Below are positions 1 through 7,936 of a stretch of DNA of 64,000 nucleotides, piece after piece. Made by a program: the position numbers and the translations under genes. Below the pieces are notes generated by a model. The model was not told the origin of the DNA. It searched no databases and worked only from the letters and a program-made list of their open reading frames with translations. Source of the stretch: Chloroflexota bacterium (lineage in GTDB: Bacteria; Chloroflexota; Anaerolineae; B4-G1; DUEL01); the NCBI GenBank assembly GCA_014874475.1, contig JADBJJ010000026.1, positions 224,020 through 288,019 on the forward strand, in the 5' to 3' direction. Numbering within the stretch: the first letter of the stretch is position 1; the number at the start of each line of letters is the position of its first letter.

Positions 1-2
1 TC

Positions 3-386
3 GGCGGGCTGGGATGTTTCCCCAACGCGCGGCGGCCGCGTGTTATCTGGGTGGGCGTTCAGGCTATGGGGGAAGAACTGGCTTCCCTGCAACGGGCGGT
101 GGAACGGGCGATGAAACCGCTGGGGTTTCCCCCTGAAGGGCGAGATTTCACCCCTCACCTGACCCTGGGGCGGGTGCGGGACCGCATTCCTCCGGCTGAC
201 CTCTCCCGCCTCGGTGCCCTGGTCTCTTCCACCGACATCGGGACGTTGGGAGAGGTTCAGGCGCGCAGTTTCGCTCTGATCCAGAGTGTCCTGAAGCCCT
301 CCGGGGCCGAATACACTCCGCTGGCCGAGTTCCTGATCGGACCCGACGGAGCCGCTATCCTCCGGACACCACAGAGACCAGTTTGA
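3..386 (+). CDS. thpR: RNA 2',3'-cyclic phosphodiesterase (2'-5' RNA ligase family), 5'-truncated
   Basis: This is the C-terminal part of a ThpR/LigT-type 2H phosphoesterase, which opens 2',3'-cyclic phosphates on RNA ends. The frame is open from base 3, so the start and the first HxT motif lie outside the window. The visible part opens with G-x-F-P-N-A-R-R-P-R-V-I-W-V-G, a typical family stretch, followed by the second catalytic motif H-L-T-L-G-R-V-R. About 127 residues remain of a protein that is normally about 180-190. Its 3' end overlaps the convergent ThiS/MoaD-like gene by 32 bases. The family assignment is firm; the enzyme's cellular role is not well defined in bacteria. Confidence 0.85.
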   Translation, partial: GGLGCFPNARRPRVIWVGVQAMGEELASLQRAVERAMKPLGFPPEGRDFTPHLTLGRVRDRIPPADLSRLGALVSSTDIGTLGEVQARSFALIQSVLKPSGAEYTPLAEFLIGPDGAAILRTPQRPV

Positions 387-543
387 CCGTATCTCCCGGC
401 TCCAGTACAGTGTCCTCGGTGAGCAGTTTCCCATCCCGTACGGCCAGCACCGTTTCCGGAATCAATCCCACTTTCTCTATCGCCTGGCGGACGGTCATCC
501 GCCCCTCCAGTTCCCATTCCCGGTCTCGGTAGATGAGTTTCAT
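355..543 (-). CDS. ThiS/MoaD-like ubiquitin-fold sulfur carrier protein
   Basis: A 62-residue protein of the beta-grasp ThiS/MoaD/Urm1 type that ends in Gly-Gly, the terminus adenylated and thiocarboxylated in sulfur carriers. The ATG at 543 is preceded by AGGAGGTGAGC, an ideal ribosome site; an in-frame GTG at 549 overlaps that site and is unlikely. It is the last gene of a minus-strand run, 15 bases after the isoaspartyl peptidase. No E1-like activating enzyme or thiamine or molybdopterin gene is adjacent, so its acceptor pathway (thiamine, molybdopterin, tRNA thiolation or protein modification) cannot be told from context. The 3' end overlaps thpR tail to tail. Confidence 0.8.
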   Translation of the reverse strand: MKLIYRDREWELEGRMTVRQAIEKVGLIPETVLAVRDGKLLTEDTVLEPGDTVKLVSVVSGG

Positions 544-558
544 GCTCACCTCCTGATG

Positions 559-1470
559 TCATCGGACGCGGATCCCTGCGCGGCAGGTGCCATCTGGGGT
601 GACAACAGCCCAGGCCATATGCGGGGTGGTGTGGGCGATGCCGTAGCGACCGCGCGGGTCCAGCACGATCAGGCCGCCATAGCCGCCCGTCCGCTCCGCC
701 AGCAGGGCCAGCACCTCCTCCGCGGCTTCCTGCGGACTCTTCCCCGCCCCCACTCGCGCGCAGACGGCGCCGGTCGCCAGGATACGCATCAACGCCTCTC
801 CATCCCCGGTGGCAGAGGCCGCTGCCGACCGGTCATCAGCGTAGGCGCCGCAGCCGACCAATGGCGAATCCCCCACCCGGCCCGGCCATTTGCCCGGTTT
901 GCCACCAGTAGAGGTTGCCGCTGCCAGATGCCCTTCCCGGTCCAGCGCGACCGCCCCTACCGTTCCGGTGGAGTTGAAGAGTTCGGCCGCGTAGAGGCCC
1001 TCTCCGGCCCGCCAGGCTTCCCAGCGGGCCCGCTCCCGCTCCACCACCAGTTCCTCCGACGGGATCAGGCCCATCCCGTGCTGCCGGGCGAACTCCTCCG
1101 CGCCGGAATCCACCAGGAAGTTGTGTGGTCCCTTCTCCATAATCAGGCGGGCCAGTGTTACCGGATTGCGGATGCGCCGAACGGCGGCCACAGCCCCCAG
1201 GCGCAGCGTCTGTCCGTCCATAATGATGGCGTCCAGTTCCACCTCGCCGATGGCGTTCAGGCAAGACCCCCGCCCAGCATCAAAGGTCGGGTCATCTTCC
1301 AGAAGGCGGACTGCCGTCTCCACCGCGTCCAGCGCTGAACCGCCCGCGCGCAGCACCTCCCATCCGGCGGCCGCCGCGCGCTGACACCCCTCCACGTGCG
1401 GCCCATGCTCTTCCTCTGGAATCTTCCACGCACCCCCGTGAACAACGATTACAGGTGTCCGGTTCATCAT
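559..1470 (-). CDS. Isoaspartyl peptidase / plant-type L-asparaginase (Ntn hydrolase)
   Basis: A 303-residue Ntn-hydrolase that removes beta-aspartyl (isoaspartyl) residues from damaged peptides or hydrolyses asparagine. It begins V-I-V-V-H-G-G-A, the usual N-terminal strand. The autocleavage site and nucleophile threonine are in N-S-T-G-T-V-G-A-V. The downstream T-S-T-G-G-K and G-R-V-G-D-S-P-L-V-G-C-G-A-Y-A form the substrate pocket of the family. The start chosen is the first of two adjacent ATGs (1470 and 1467); a longer open frame to 1818 lies over the upstream TPR gene and has no family similarity. It follows the TPR lipoprotein by 65 bases and probably belongs to the kbl operon. Confidence 0.9.
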   Translation of the reverse strand: MMNRTPVIVVHGGAWKIPEEEHGPHVEGCQRAAAAGWEVLRAGGSALDAVETAVRLLEDDPTFDAGRGSCLNAIGEVELDAIIMDGQTLRLGAVAAVRRIRNPVTLARLIMEKGPHNFLVDSGAEEFARQHGMGLIPSEELVVERERARWEAWRAGEGLYAAELFNSTGTVGAVALDREGHLAAATSTGGKPGKWPGRVGDSPLVGCGAYADDRSAAASATGDGEALMRILATGAVCARVGAGKSPQEAAEEVLALLAERTGGYGGLIVLDPRGRYGIAHTTPHMAWAVVTPDGTCRAGIRVR

Positions 1471-1535
1471 CTGTCCGTCTTTCAAGCAGTGGTGCGAATG
1501 CAGCCGAAGGCCGCTTCCGCAAGCGCTCTCTTTCC

Positions 1536-2516
1536 TCACTTTTGCTGACAGATCATCGCCTGCCCGATGAGCGTGGGCAAATCGGGCCGGTTGAAGCCCA
1601 GCGCCCGTGCGTATCGGAAGGCCGCTTCGGCATCCCCGCAGCGGCCGGTGTGCAGATACGCCGTCCCCAGCGCCAGGGCCAGAGTCGCTGCTGGGTTCCC
1701 GGAGACCACGCCCAGGGAGGAGTCTCCGGCCTCCATCAGCGCCTGCGCCTGTTCGTAGCAGATGAGGGCCTCTCGCCAGGCCCTCTCGGCGGCGTAGACC
1801 TCTCCCAGGACAAACCACAGCGCAGCCGGGCTCCTCTCCTGCTCTATGGTCTCCCCCAACACCCGGATGGCAACGCGGGGCAAGCCCTGAGCCAGCAGGG
1901 CCTGGCCCCGGTAATACATCCGCATCGGGTCGTCGGGATGGAGACGGGCGTACTCAGCGGCCAGTTCGGCCATCCGGTCGGAGCGGGCCGCCGCTACCGC
2001 ACACTCCCAGCGGACCGGGAAAAGGGCCGGTGAAAGCGTTGGGTTCCGCTGCACTGCCGCGTTGTAGGCATCCAGCGCCTGAAGAGGGTCATTGAAGGCC
2101 CGGCGGAGGACCTCCCCCAGCAAAGCATAAGCCCCGGCGTCCTCCGGGGCCAGCATGATAGCCGTCTGCGAGTCCCGCAGGGCCGCTGGGCCATCTCCCA
2201 GGGCCAGGTGGACGGCCGCCCGTGCCCGGTAGGCGGGGGCGAAGCCCGGGTCCAGTTCCAGAGTACGGGAGAAAGTTGCCCGGGCACACTCCCAGTCCCC
2301 CGCCTGCTGGCAGGCCAGCCCCTGTTCGTAAAGGACGGCGGGGCCGGGCGTCGGTGTCGGCGACGGAACCGGCAGCGGAGAGATAGCAGCGGGAGAGGGC
2401 GCTACCGTACAGCCGGTGAGGGCCAGGAGCAATATTCCCAGAATGCTCTGAACCCGGTGACGGTCACCTCTGGTCGCCCGTAAGGTGACCGTCACCCTGC
2501 GAAGCGCAACCGTCAC
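1536..2516 (-). CDS. TPR-repeat lipoprotein
   Basis: A 326-residue putative lipoprotein. A hydrophobic segment ending in the lipobox L-T-G-C lies near residue 35, followed by a Pro/Ser/Thr linker and a run of tetratricopeptide repeats (A-x-x-x-x-R-A-L-E-L-D-P-G-F type helices) to the C terminus. TPRs mediate protein contacts, so it probably works as a surface-anchored scaffold; no partner is indicated. The GTG start overlaps the kbl TGA stop as GTGA, suggesting translational coupling. The N-terminal codons coincide with a set of GGTGAC/GTCACC palindromes, so the true start could lie a little downstream. Confidence 0.75.
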   Translation of the reverse strand: MTVALRRVTVTLRATRGDRHRVQSILGILLLALTGCTVAPSPAAISPLPVPSPTPTPGPAVLYEQGLACQQAGDWECARATFSRTLELDPGFAPAYRARAAVHLALGDGPAALRDSQTAIMLAPEDAGAYALLGEVLRRAFNDPLQALDAYNAAVQRNPTLSPALFPVRWECAVAAARSDRMAELAAEYARLHPDDPMRMYYRGQALLAQGLPRVAIRVLGETIEQERSPAALWFVLGEVYAAERAWREALICYEQAQALMEAGDSSLGVVSGNPAATLALALGTAYLHTGRCGDAEAAFRYARALGFNRPDLPTLIGQAMICQQK

Positions 2517-2517
2517 C
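2456..2517. repeat. Clustered GGTGAC-N-GTCACC palindromes
   Basis: Two 13-base palindromes of the form GGTGAC-N-GTCACC occur at 2456-2468 and 2484-2496, 28 bases apart, with a third half-site (CCGTCACC) at 2510-2517. They cover the kbl stop and the start of the TPR lipoprotein gene. This could be a protein-binding site or a small mobile repeat that has added an N-terminal extension to the lipoprotein. Confidence 0.5.
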
Positions 2518-3697
2518 CAACGACTCCCAGTTCCTTCCCGACCTTCGCGAACTTTTCCAGACCGTAGTCCAGATCATCTCTGCTCAGCATAGCGGAGACC
2601 ATGACCCGGATGCGAGCCTGGCCCTTGGGGACGGTGGGGTAGCCGATGGCCATCGCGAAGACGCCTTCTTCAAAGAGGCGGCGGCTGAACTGCTGGGCCA
2701 GCGGGGCCTCTCCCAGCATCACTGGCGTGATGGGGGTCACACTGCGACCCACGTCAAAGCCCAACCGCTTCATCTCCCCCTTGAAGTAGCGGGTGTTTTC
2801 CCAGAGACGGTCCACCAGTTCGGTGGACTCGGAGAGGATGTCCACCGCCGCTATGCACGCAGCGGTATCGGTGGCGGTAACGGCGTTAGAGAACAGGAAG
2901 GGGCGGGCCCGCTGACGCAGATAGTCTATGACCACCTTCTTGCCGGAGATAATCCCGCCGACGACGCCGAAGGCTTTGGAGAAGGTGCCGATCTCAATGT
3001 CAAACTTCCCGTGGAGGCCAAAGTGGTCCACAATGCCGCGACCGCCGTGGCCCAGGACACCCTCACCGTGGGCATCGTCCACCATAGTGATGAGCCCGTA
3101 GCGCTCCGCGACCTCGTAGATTTTGTCCAGCGGGGCTATGTCGCCATCCATAGAGAAGACGCCATCGGTGATGACCATGCCGCGCCGGAAGTTGGAGAGA
3201 TTCTCCTTGACCTTAGCCTCCAGGTCGTCGGGATCGCAGTGCTCATAGACGATGATTTTGGCCCCGCTGAGGCGACATCCATCAATGATAGAGGCGTGAT
3301 TCAGCCGGTCGGAGAAGATGACATCCTCCCGGCCCACCAGGGGCGGGATGGCGGCCTGATTGGCGCAGAAGCCGGACTGGACGTAGAGGGCGTCTTCCAC
3401 ATGCTTGAACTCGGCGACCTTCCGCTCCAGTTCCACGTGGATGCTGAGAGTCCCAGCGATGGAGCGGACCGCCGTTGGCCCAACGCCCCAGTGGTCCAGC
3501 GCCTCGTGAGCCGCTTGGACCAGTCGGGGGTGGGTCGCCAGGCCCAGGTAGTTGTTGGTGCAGAGGTTGAGGACCTTTTTGCCGTCCACAATCATCCGTG
3601 GGCCGGGGGCCGAACCGATAGTACGCAGATGGATGAAGAGGCCAGAATCTTGCAGCGCGGCCATCTCCTCGCGGATGAAGTCAAATTTGTCGCCCAT
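2513..3697 (-). CDS. kbl: Glycine C-acetyltransferase (2-amino-3-ketobutyrate CoA ligase)
   Basis: A 394-residue PLP enzyme of the alpha-oxoamine synthase family. It cleaves 2-amino-3-oxobutyrate with CoA to glycine and acetyl-CoA in threonine degradation, or may serve as a related synthase. Visible family signatures are N-N-Y-L-G-L near residue 50, the D-D-A-H-G cofactor-binding aspartate, and G-T-F-S-K-A-F-G with the Schiff-base lysine. The start is the ATG at 3697, preceded by AGGAG at 8 bases; an upstream in-frame extension is not family-like. Length matches Kbl. No threonine dehydrogenase is adjacent, so 8-amino-7-oxononanoate synthase-like activity cannot be excluded, but the N terminus favours Kbl. 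The consensus promoter at 3886-3914 drives it. Confidence 0.9.
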   Translation of the reverse strand: MGDKFDFIREEMAALQDSGLFIHLRTIGSAPGPRMIVDGKKVLNLCTNNYLGLATHPRLVQAAHEALDHWGVGPTAVRSIAGTLSIHVELERKVAEFKHVEDALYVQSGFCANQAAIPPLVGREDVIFSDRLNHASIIDGCRLSGAKIIVYEHCDPDDLEAKVKENLSNFRRGMVITDGVFSMDGDIAPLDKIYEVAERYGLITMVDDAHGEGVLGHGGRGIVDHFGLHGKFDIEIGTFSKAFGVVGGIISGKKVVIDYLRQRARPFLFSNAVTATDTAACIAAVDILSESTELVDRLWENTRYFKGEMKRLGFDVGRSVTPITPVMLGEAPLAQQFSRRLFEEGVFAMAIGYPTVPKGQARIRVMVSAMLSRDDLDYGLEKFAKVGKELGVVG

Positions 3698-3754
3698 AGT
3701 CTTGCTCCTTAGTGGAACAGCGAATTTTTTCCACTTGTACGATTCGTACGGTTG

Positions 3755-3809
3755 CACCGCAAAGGACGAGAAAGTTGTGTGGATTTCTTTTGCGCCCTTT
3801 GTGGTCTTT
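3755..3809. repeat. Dispersed intergenic repeat (CCACAAAGGACACGAAGG family), copy a
   Basis: An imperfect inverted repeat with ACCGCAAAGGACG facing CGCCCTTTGTGGT, in the kbl leader. The same CCRCAAAGGACRC-type text recurs in several other gaps of this window. Confidence 0.55.
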
Positions 3810-3885
3810 AGTAAGGGACTCCCGCACCCGAGCGTCGCCGGGTAATCGTACAGGTAGAACTTTTCCCGTCGGGTCAGCGGAGGTC

Positions 3886-3914
3886 ATTATACAGAGGCAG
3901 AGTGATTCTGTCAA
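3886..3914 (-). promoter_or_regulatory. Sigma-70-type promoter of the kbl operon
   Basis: On the minus strand, TTGACA (3914-3909) and TATAAT (3891-3886) are separated by 17 bases: a perfect consensus. It leaves a leader of about 180 bases before kbl, containing dispersed repeat copy a. Confidence 0.8.
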
Positions 3915-4076
3915 TTTGCTACGGTGTAAAGAAAGGCAGGGGAACGCTCATCGGGCGTATTGCCCCCGGGCCCATTCCTCATCCCTTCCTTGCCCTTTCC
4001 TTCCTGCTTGCCTGTCGACGGTCGGGAGAGGAGAACATCCTCCCTCAAACTCACACTTCCGGGCCCGTCTCGCCTA

Positions 4077-4105
4077 TTGTGAAATTGCAAAATTAGGGGT
4101 ATAAT
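4077..4105 (+). promoter_or_regulatory. Promoter of the REC-CpaE gene
   Basis: TTGTGA and TATAAT (4100-4105) lie 17 bases apart, about 40 bases upstream of the REC-CpaE start. The 3698-4146 gap holds this promoter, the divergent kbl promoter and one repeat copy; I see no gene in it. Confidence 0.7.
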
Positions 4106-4146
4106 TATAACAACGAGCGTCGCCGGGGGTAAATAGGAGGAGGGAC

Positions 4147-5271
4147 ATGGCCCGTATCCTGGTCATAGACGATAATGCCGACTTGCTGCAGATGATCCGG
4201 ATGTTGCTGGAAGAACGGGGCGGGCACGAAGTGATTCTGAGCGCCGATGGTGAGGATGGTCTGGCCAAAGCCCGCGCAAACCCGCCGGACCTGGCCATCG
4301 TGGATGTGATGATGCCGGGGATGAACGGGTACGAGGTCTGTCGCCAGTTACGACAAAACCCTGCTACCGCCCAGATGCCGATCATCATCCTCACCGCGCG
4401 CGGCCAGCCAGTGGACCGGGAGACTGCACTGGCAGCGGGTGCCGACGAATACATCCCTAAGCCGATCACGATGGCGGAACTTCTGGAGCGGGTCAATCGC
4501 CTGCTAACCAGGAAAGTCGTCCACCGCGCAGCGGGAGGGACGGTCGCCGTGTTGAGTCTGCGCGGAGGGGTGGGGGTGACCACGTTGGCCGTCAATCTGG
4601 CTGTCATTCTGGGCCGCTCATCACCGAATCAGGTATGCCTGGTGGATCTCTCTCCCTCTTCCGGGCACGGTGCGCTTCAGATGGGACTCCGGCCCGACCC
4701 CAACTGGTCTGCTCTGGCCCTCCTGACCTCCGGACCCGGCTCTGCGACTATCCGCAATTATCTTCTGACCCATCCCTCTGGCGTCCATCTGCTCGCTTCG
4801 CCCTTCGTCCCTGTCGTGGGAGGAGGGTTATCCCCGGAGATAGTGCTGGCGGTCCTGGCAGCCCTGAGGGAGAATTTCCTCTATGTGGTGGTGGACCTTC
4901 CTGCGATTCTCACCGAGGGAGTGATGGCGGTGCTGGGAAAAGCGGACACCATCCTTCTGGTCACTGCTGCCGACCCATCCGCGCTGCAGACCACGGTGGG
5001 AACCCTTCAGGTCTTGAAGCCCTATGCTTCAAAGGTCCGGCTGATCCTGAACCGGACGGGGCCGGAGCCGGCGCCCCCTGTGGAAACCCTCCAGCGGGTT
5101 CTTAAGCATCCCATCTCCGGGGTTATTCCCTTTGACCCCTCCCAGCTGCGGGCGCTGGCTCAGGGCAAACCCCTGGCTTTGAGTGCCCCTGACTCTCCTC
5201 TGGCGCAGGCGGTGGCTCATCTGGTGGCCGAACTGGAGAAGATGCCGGTGCCGAAGGGCACAACCGGATGA
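4147..5271 (+). CDS. Response-regulator receiver fused to CpaE/TadZ-like ATPase
   Basis: A 374-residue protein with an N-terminal REC domain (about 1-122; phospho-acceptor D53, T in L-T-A-R, K-P switch near 105) and a C-terminal ParA/MinD-like P-loop domain. The loop reads R-G-G-V-G-V-T-T (139-146), lacking the usual Walker lysine, as is common in TadZ/CpaE proteins that localise type IV pilus (Tad) assembly. Such proteins often carry REC-like domains. No other tad/cpa gene is adjacent, so its partners lie elsewhere or it has another localisation role. The ribosome site GGAGGAGGG and the promoter at 4077-4105 fix the start. Confidence 0.8.
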   Translation: MARILVIDDNADLLQMIRMLLEERGGHEVILSADGEDGLAKARANPPDLAIVDVMMPGMNGYEVCRQLRQNPATAQMPIIILTARGQPVDRETALAAGADEYIPKPITMAELLERVNRLLTRKVVHRAAGGTVAVLSLRGGVGVTTLAVNLAVILGRSSPNQVCLVDLSPSSGHGALQMGLRPDPNWSALALLTSGPGSATIRNYLLTHPSGVHLLASPFVPVVGGGLSPEIVLAVLAALRENFLYVVVDLPAILTEGVMAVLGKADTILLVTAADPSALQTTVGTLQVLKPYASKVRLILNRTGPEPAPPVETLQRVLKHPISGVIPFDPSQLRALAQGKPLALSAPDSPLAQAVAHLVAELEKMPVPKGTTG

Positions 5272-5364
5272 AGGAACATCCCATGTTCTCAAAGATAACA
5301 AATCGCGCTGACGACAAACACAGGAGTACCCTTCCGCTTCGCTACATAGCGGACTACGAACATC

Positions 5365-5643
5365 TCATGGAGAGAACGGAACGATCCGGCCGGTCATTAC
5401 CAGGCACATACAGCCCAGAAGCGCAACGTTCAGAAACAACAGCAGTGCCAGCACGAAGCGCTGAAAGGGGGAGAGCATCCCGATAAGTCCTGCCAGCGCT
5501 CCAGAGGGCGTACGGGATGATCGCTTCCCGGGGCCTTTCTTTTGGCTCTTTTTCGGCCGTTCCGTCTCCTCGCCCCGAGTCTCCTCTTCCACCTCCCAGT
5601 CGGGCATCCATTGCCCGCGTCCCAGCCAGTCATCGCCCTGCAT
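5365..5643 (-). CDS. Small single-pass membrane protein of unknown function
   Basis: A 92-residue frame with a charged, Glu/Lys/Arg-rich N-terminal half and one hydrophobic segment near residues 63-84. GGAG lies directly upstream of the ATG. It follows the LysM gene by 27 bases on the same strand and so probably shares its transcript. I do not recognise a family. The acidic/basic head plus a single membrane span suggests a small anchored or accessory envelope protein, but no function can be assigned. Several overlapping frames exist here; this one has the best ribosome site and operon placement. Confidence 0.45.
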   Translation of the reverse strand: MQGDDWLGRGQWMPDWEVEEETRGEETERPKKSQKKGPGKRSSRTPSGALAGLIGMLSPFQRFVLALLLFLNVALLGCMCLVMTGRIVPFSP

Positions 5644-5670
5644 CTTCTCCTTCGCTCCTCTGCCTCTCTT

Positions 5671-6642
5671 CTAACCCACCCGCACTCGCCAGCCTTCCTC
5701 CAGATAGACATCATCTCTGGGTAGCCCTCGCTCGTCCCAGAGATGGCCGTTCCATTCCCAGAATTGGGCCTTGGAGATATTGTATCGCTTGCAGATGCTC
5801 CAGAGAGTATCGTTGACCGTTACGACATAGAACTGGGCAGTGGCGGGAGCCGGCTCTTCTTCGGCTGATATGAGCAGTTCAGAGGCTGCCTGAGGCACAG
5901 GTGGTGGCGCCGCCGGCCCCAGCGACGCCAGAATCGGCCACAGTTCCCGGCCCAGAAAACCGATGCCATAGATGCTCAGAAACGGTGGATTGTGGGCCAC
6001 CAGCGCCTGAACCCATTTCAAGAACTCCGGGACGTCAGGCCGGTGGGCGTCTTCCCCGTTGGCCCCGATGGCCAGGATAGGATAGAGGGGGGGCATGTTG
6101 CCCCATTCCCGCCCCCAGCGGGCGTGTTCCCCATACGCCCACTTATCCACCACCGTCTTGGGCGTCCGCTGGGCGGTCAGGGAGCACCAGGGCATAAATC
6201 CGCTGCGACAGAAGTCGTTCATCTGCTGATAGGGAATCTCCGGATGCCGCCAGATGTCGGGCGGGGCGGAGTAAAAAAGACGCTCCGGTTCTATCCCGGC
6301 CTCCAGGATGCTCCGCCCCAGTGTTGCCGCAGCAACGGTCTTCCCTGCCGTCGCGTCGGTCAGGTCCAGAATGATCCCCTCATAGCCCACGCGTTGGGCT
6401 TTGACAACCAGTGCAGCCTCAGCAAAGGGATCGTCCAGAGAGAGGGGAATCCAGGCCAGGGGCATCAGCCCGGCCTGACGGACACGGCGATCCACCCACC
6501 GGGCGGCCTCCACGAAGAACATGCCCCGTATGCCCACCCGGTAAATGAGATGGGTAGCGCCGACGGCCACGGCCATCTCCAGCGCGCCGTCCAGGTCGCC
6601 AGAGAAAGGAAGCCAGAGGCCTTTGCCGTGCAGTTCCCCCAT
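5671..6642 (-). CDS. TIM-barrel-like protein with C-terminal LysM domain
   Basis: A 323-residue protein. Residues about 1-235 contain alternating strand/helix segments (G-L-W-L-P-F, M-P-L-A-W-I-P, G-I-I-L-D-L-T) resembling glycoside-hydrolase-like barrels of the DUF4015/GH18 kind. The C terminus (about 272-323) is a LysM module: Y-V-V-T-V-N-D-T-L-W-S-I-C-K-R-Y-N-I, which binds peptidoglycan or chitin-like glycans. There is no obvious signal peptide, so export is unclear. It lies 6 bases downstream of dnaN on the same strand and is followed by a small membrane protein. A cell-wall role is inferred from LysM only. Confidence 0.65.
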   Translation of the reverse strand: MGELHGKGLWLPFSGDLDGALEMAVAVGATHLIYRVGIRGMFFVEAARWVDRRVRQAGLMPLAWIPLSLDDPFAEAALVVKAQRVGYEGIILDLTDATAGKTVAAATLGRSILEAGIEPERLFYSAPPDIWRHPEIPYQQMNDFCRSGFMPWCSLTAQRTPKTVVDKWAYGEHARWGREWGNMPPLYPILAIGANGEDAHRPDVPEFLKWVQALVAHNPPFLSIYGIGFLGRELWPILASLGPAAPPPVPQAASELLISAEEEPAPATAQFYVVTVNDTLWSICKRYNISKAQFWEWNGHLWDERGLPRDDVYLEEGWRVRVG

Positions 6643-6648
6643 TTGCCG

Positions 6649-7848
6649 CTACCGTTCCAGCGTCATCGGCATAACCACGTAGGTAAAGTCGTCCCCGCCG
6701 ACAGGTCGGAGAACACCCGGGCTAGAGGGGGAGATGATGTCCATCATCACTTGCGGCGAGTTGACCACCCCCAGCGCGTCCAGAATAAACTTCACGTTGA
6801 AGGCAATCTCCACCGCCGCCCCTTCTATCGCCGCGTCCATTTCGGTCACATCGCTGCCCGTCTCGGCGGAGGTGGCGGAGACGACCAGCCGCCCCGGCTC
6901 CAGGTCGGAGGCGGGATGGATGTGGAAGAGCAGGGTGTTGGTATTCTCGCGGGCGAAAATATGGGCCGTCTGGCAGGCCTTCAGCAGTTCCGCTGTCCCG
7001 ACAATCAGCCGGGTGTTCCGGTCGCGCGGGATCAGTTGCTGGTAATCGGGGAAGGTGCCAGGGATCAATTGGGAGACCAGCACAACCTCCATCGGGACCG
7101 GGGCATCGGGCAGGGTCTGAGCCTGGAACACGATGCGGTTCTGGTCAGGGGTAAAGGTGATGTGGACCGGTGGGCGTTCTTCGCGGCCCTTCGCCATTTC
7201 GCCGCAGATGCGGGCCCATTCGGTCATCGTACGGGCCGGGACGATGACGCTGAAGGGGCGCGCGACCTCGCTCTCAGGCAACGGGACCCGCCGGACCGCC
7301 AGCCGGTACCCGTCGGCGGCGGCTAAGGTCAGGGTGGGGCCTGTGGCAGTCGCTTCCCACCGGAGGAGGACGCCGGTCAGAATGGGGCGGGCCTCATCGG
7401 TCGCCGCCGCGAAGGCAACCTGGTTGATGGCGGTCCGCAATGTCTCCGGGTCCACGGAGATACCGTCTGCTGTACCCTCTTCAGGGGTCGGAATGGGCGG
7501 AAAGTCCACCGCGTCCAGGCCTTTGATGTTGGCCTCACTCCGCCCACAGCGGGCGTTGAGGGTCATCGTGCGCACTTCCTGGCGCAAGTCCACCCGGTCC
7601 GGCGGGAAGGCATTGACCAAGTCAACGATCGTCCGCGCCGGCACGGCAATAGCCCCCTCTTCCTCTACCCGTCCACCGATCCAGCAGTGGATACCCATCT
7701 CCAGATTTGTAGCGGAGAGGCGAAGCCGCCCCTTATCGGTGGTGAAGAGAATGTGGCTGAGGATGGGGAGAGCAGAGCGGGCGGATACCGCCCGTCCGGC
7801 AACGCTCAGACCACGAGATAGATTCTCCTGCAGGCAAGAAACCTTCAT
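6649..7848 (-). CDS. dnaN: DNA polymerase III beta subunit (sliding clamp)
   Basis: A 399-residue beta clamp, the ring-shaped processivity factor of the replicative polymerase. Three repeated clamp folds are recognisable. They start at M-K-V-S-C-L-Q-E-N-L, near A-I-N-Q-V-A-F-A-A-A-T-D-E-A-R-P-I-L-T-G-V, and near the T-R-L-I-V-G-T-A-E-L-L segment. The C terminus V-V-M-P-M-T-L is the canonical family end. The start follows GAGGAG. dnaA is not adjacent, so this is not the classic dnaA-dnaN origin layout; the gene may be a relocated or second clamp gene. Confidence 0.95.
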   Translation of the reverse strand: MKVSCLQENLSRGLSVAGRAVSARSALPILSHILFTTDKGRLRLSATNLEMGIHCWIGGRVEEEGAIAVPARTIVDLVNAFPPDRVDLRQEVRTMTLNARCGRSEANIKGLDAVDFPPIPTPEEGTADGISVDPETLRTAINQVAFAAATDEARPILTGVLLRWEATATGPTLTLAAADGYRLAVRRVPLPESEVARPFSVIVPARTMTEWARICGEMAKGREERPPVHITFTPDQNRIVFQAQTLPDAPVPMEVVLVSQLIPGTFPDYQQLIPRDRNTRLIVGTAELLKACQTAHIFARENTNTLLFHIHPASDLEPGRLVVSATSAETGSDVTEMDAAIEGAAVEIAFNVKFILDALGVVNSPQVMMDIISPSSPGVLRPVGGDDFTYVVMPMTLER

Positions 7849-7889
7849 CCGCGCTCCTCCTGAGGGAATGGACGATTCATCCGGCTGGA

Positions 7890-7918
7890 AGTATACCGTA
7901 TTGTCAGGTAACCGTCAA
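7890..7918 (-). promoter_or_regulatory. Promoter of dnaN
   Basis: Minus-strand TTGACG (7918-7913) and TATACT (7895-7890) with a 17-base spacer, about 40 bases before the dnaN start. Confidence 0.75.
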
Positions 7919-7936
7919 CTCCAGAAGGTAAAGGGA

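Noticed and set aside
5268..5486. 72-codon plus-strand frame overlapping the REC-CpaE stop as ATGA
   Set aside because: The overlap looks like coupling, but the product has no coding character and lies opposite the small membrane-protein frame.
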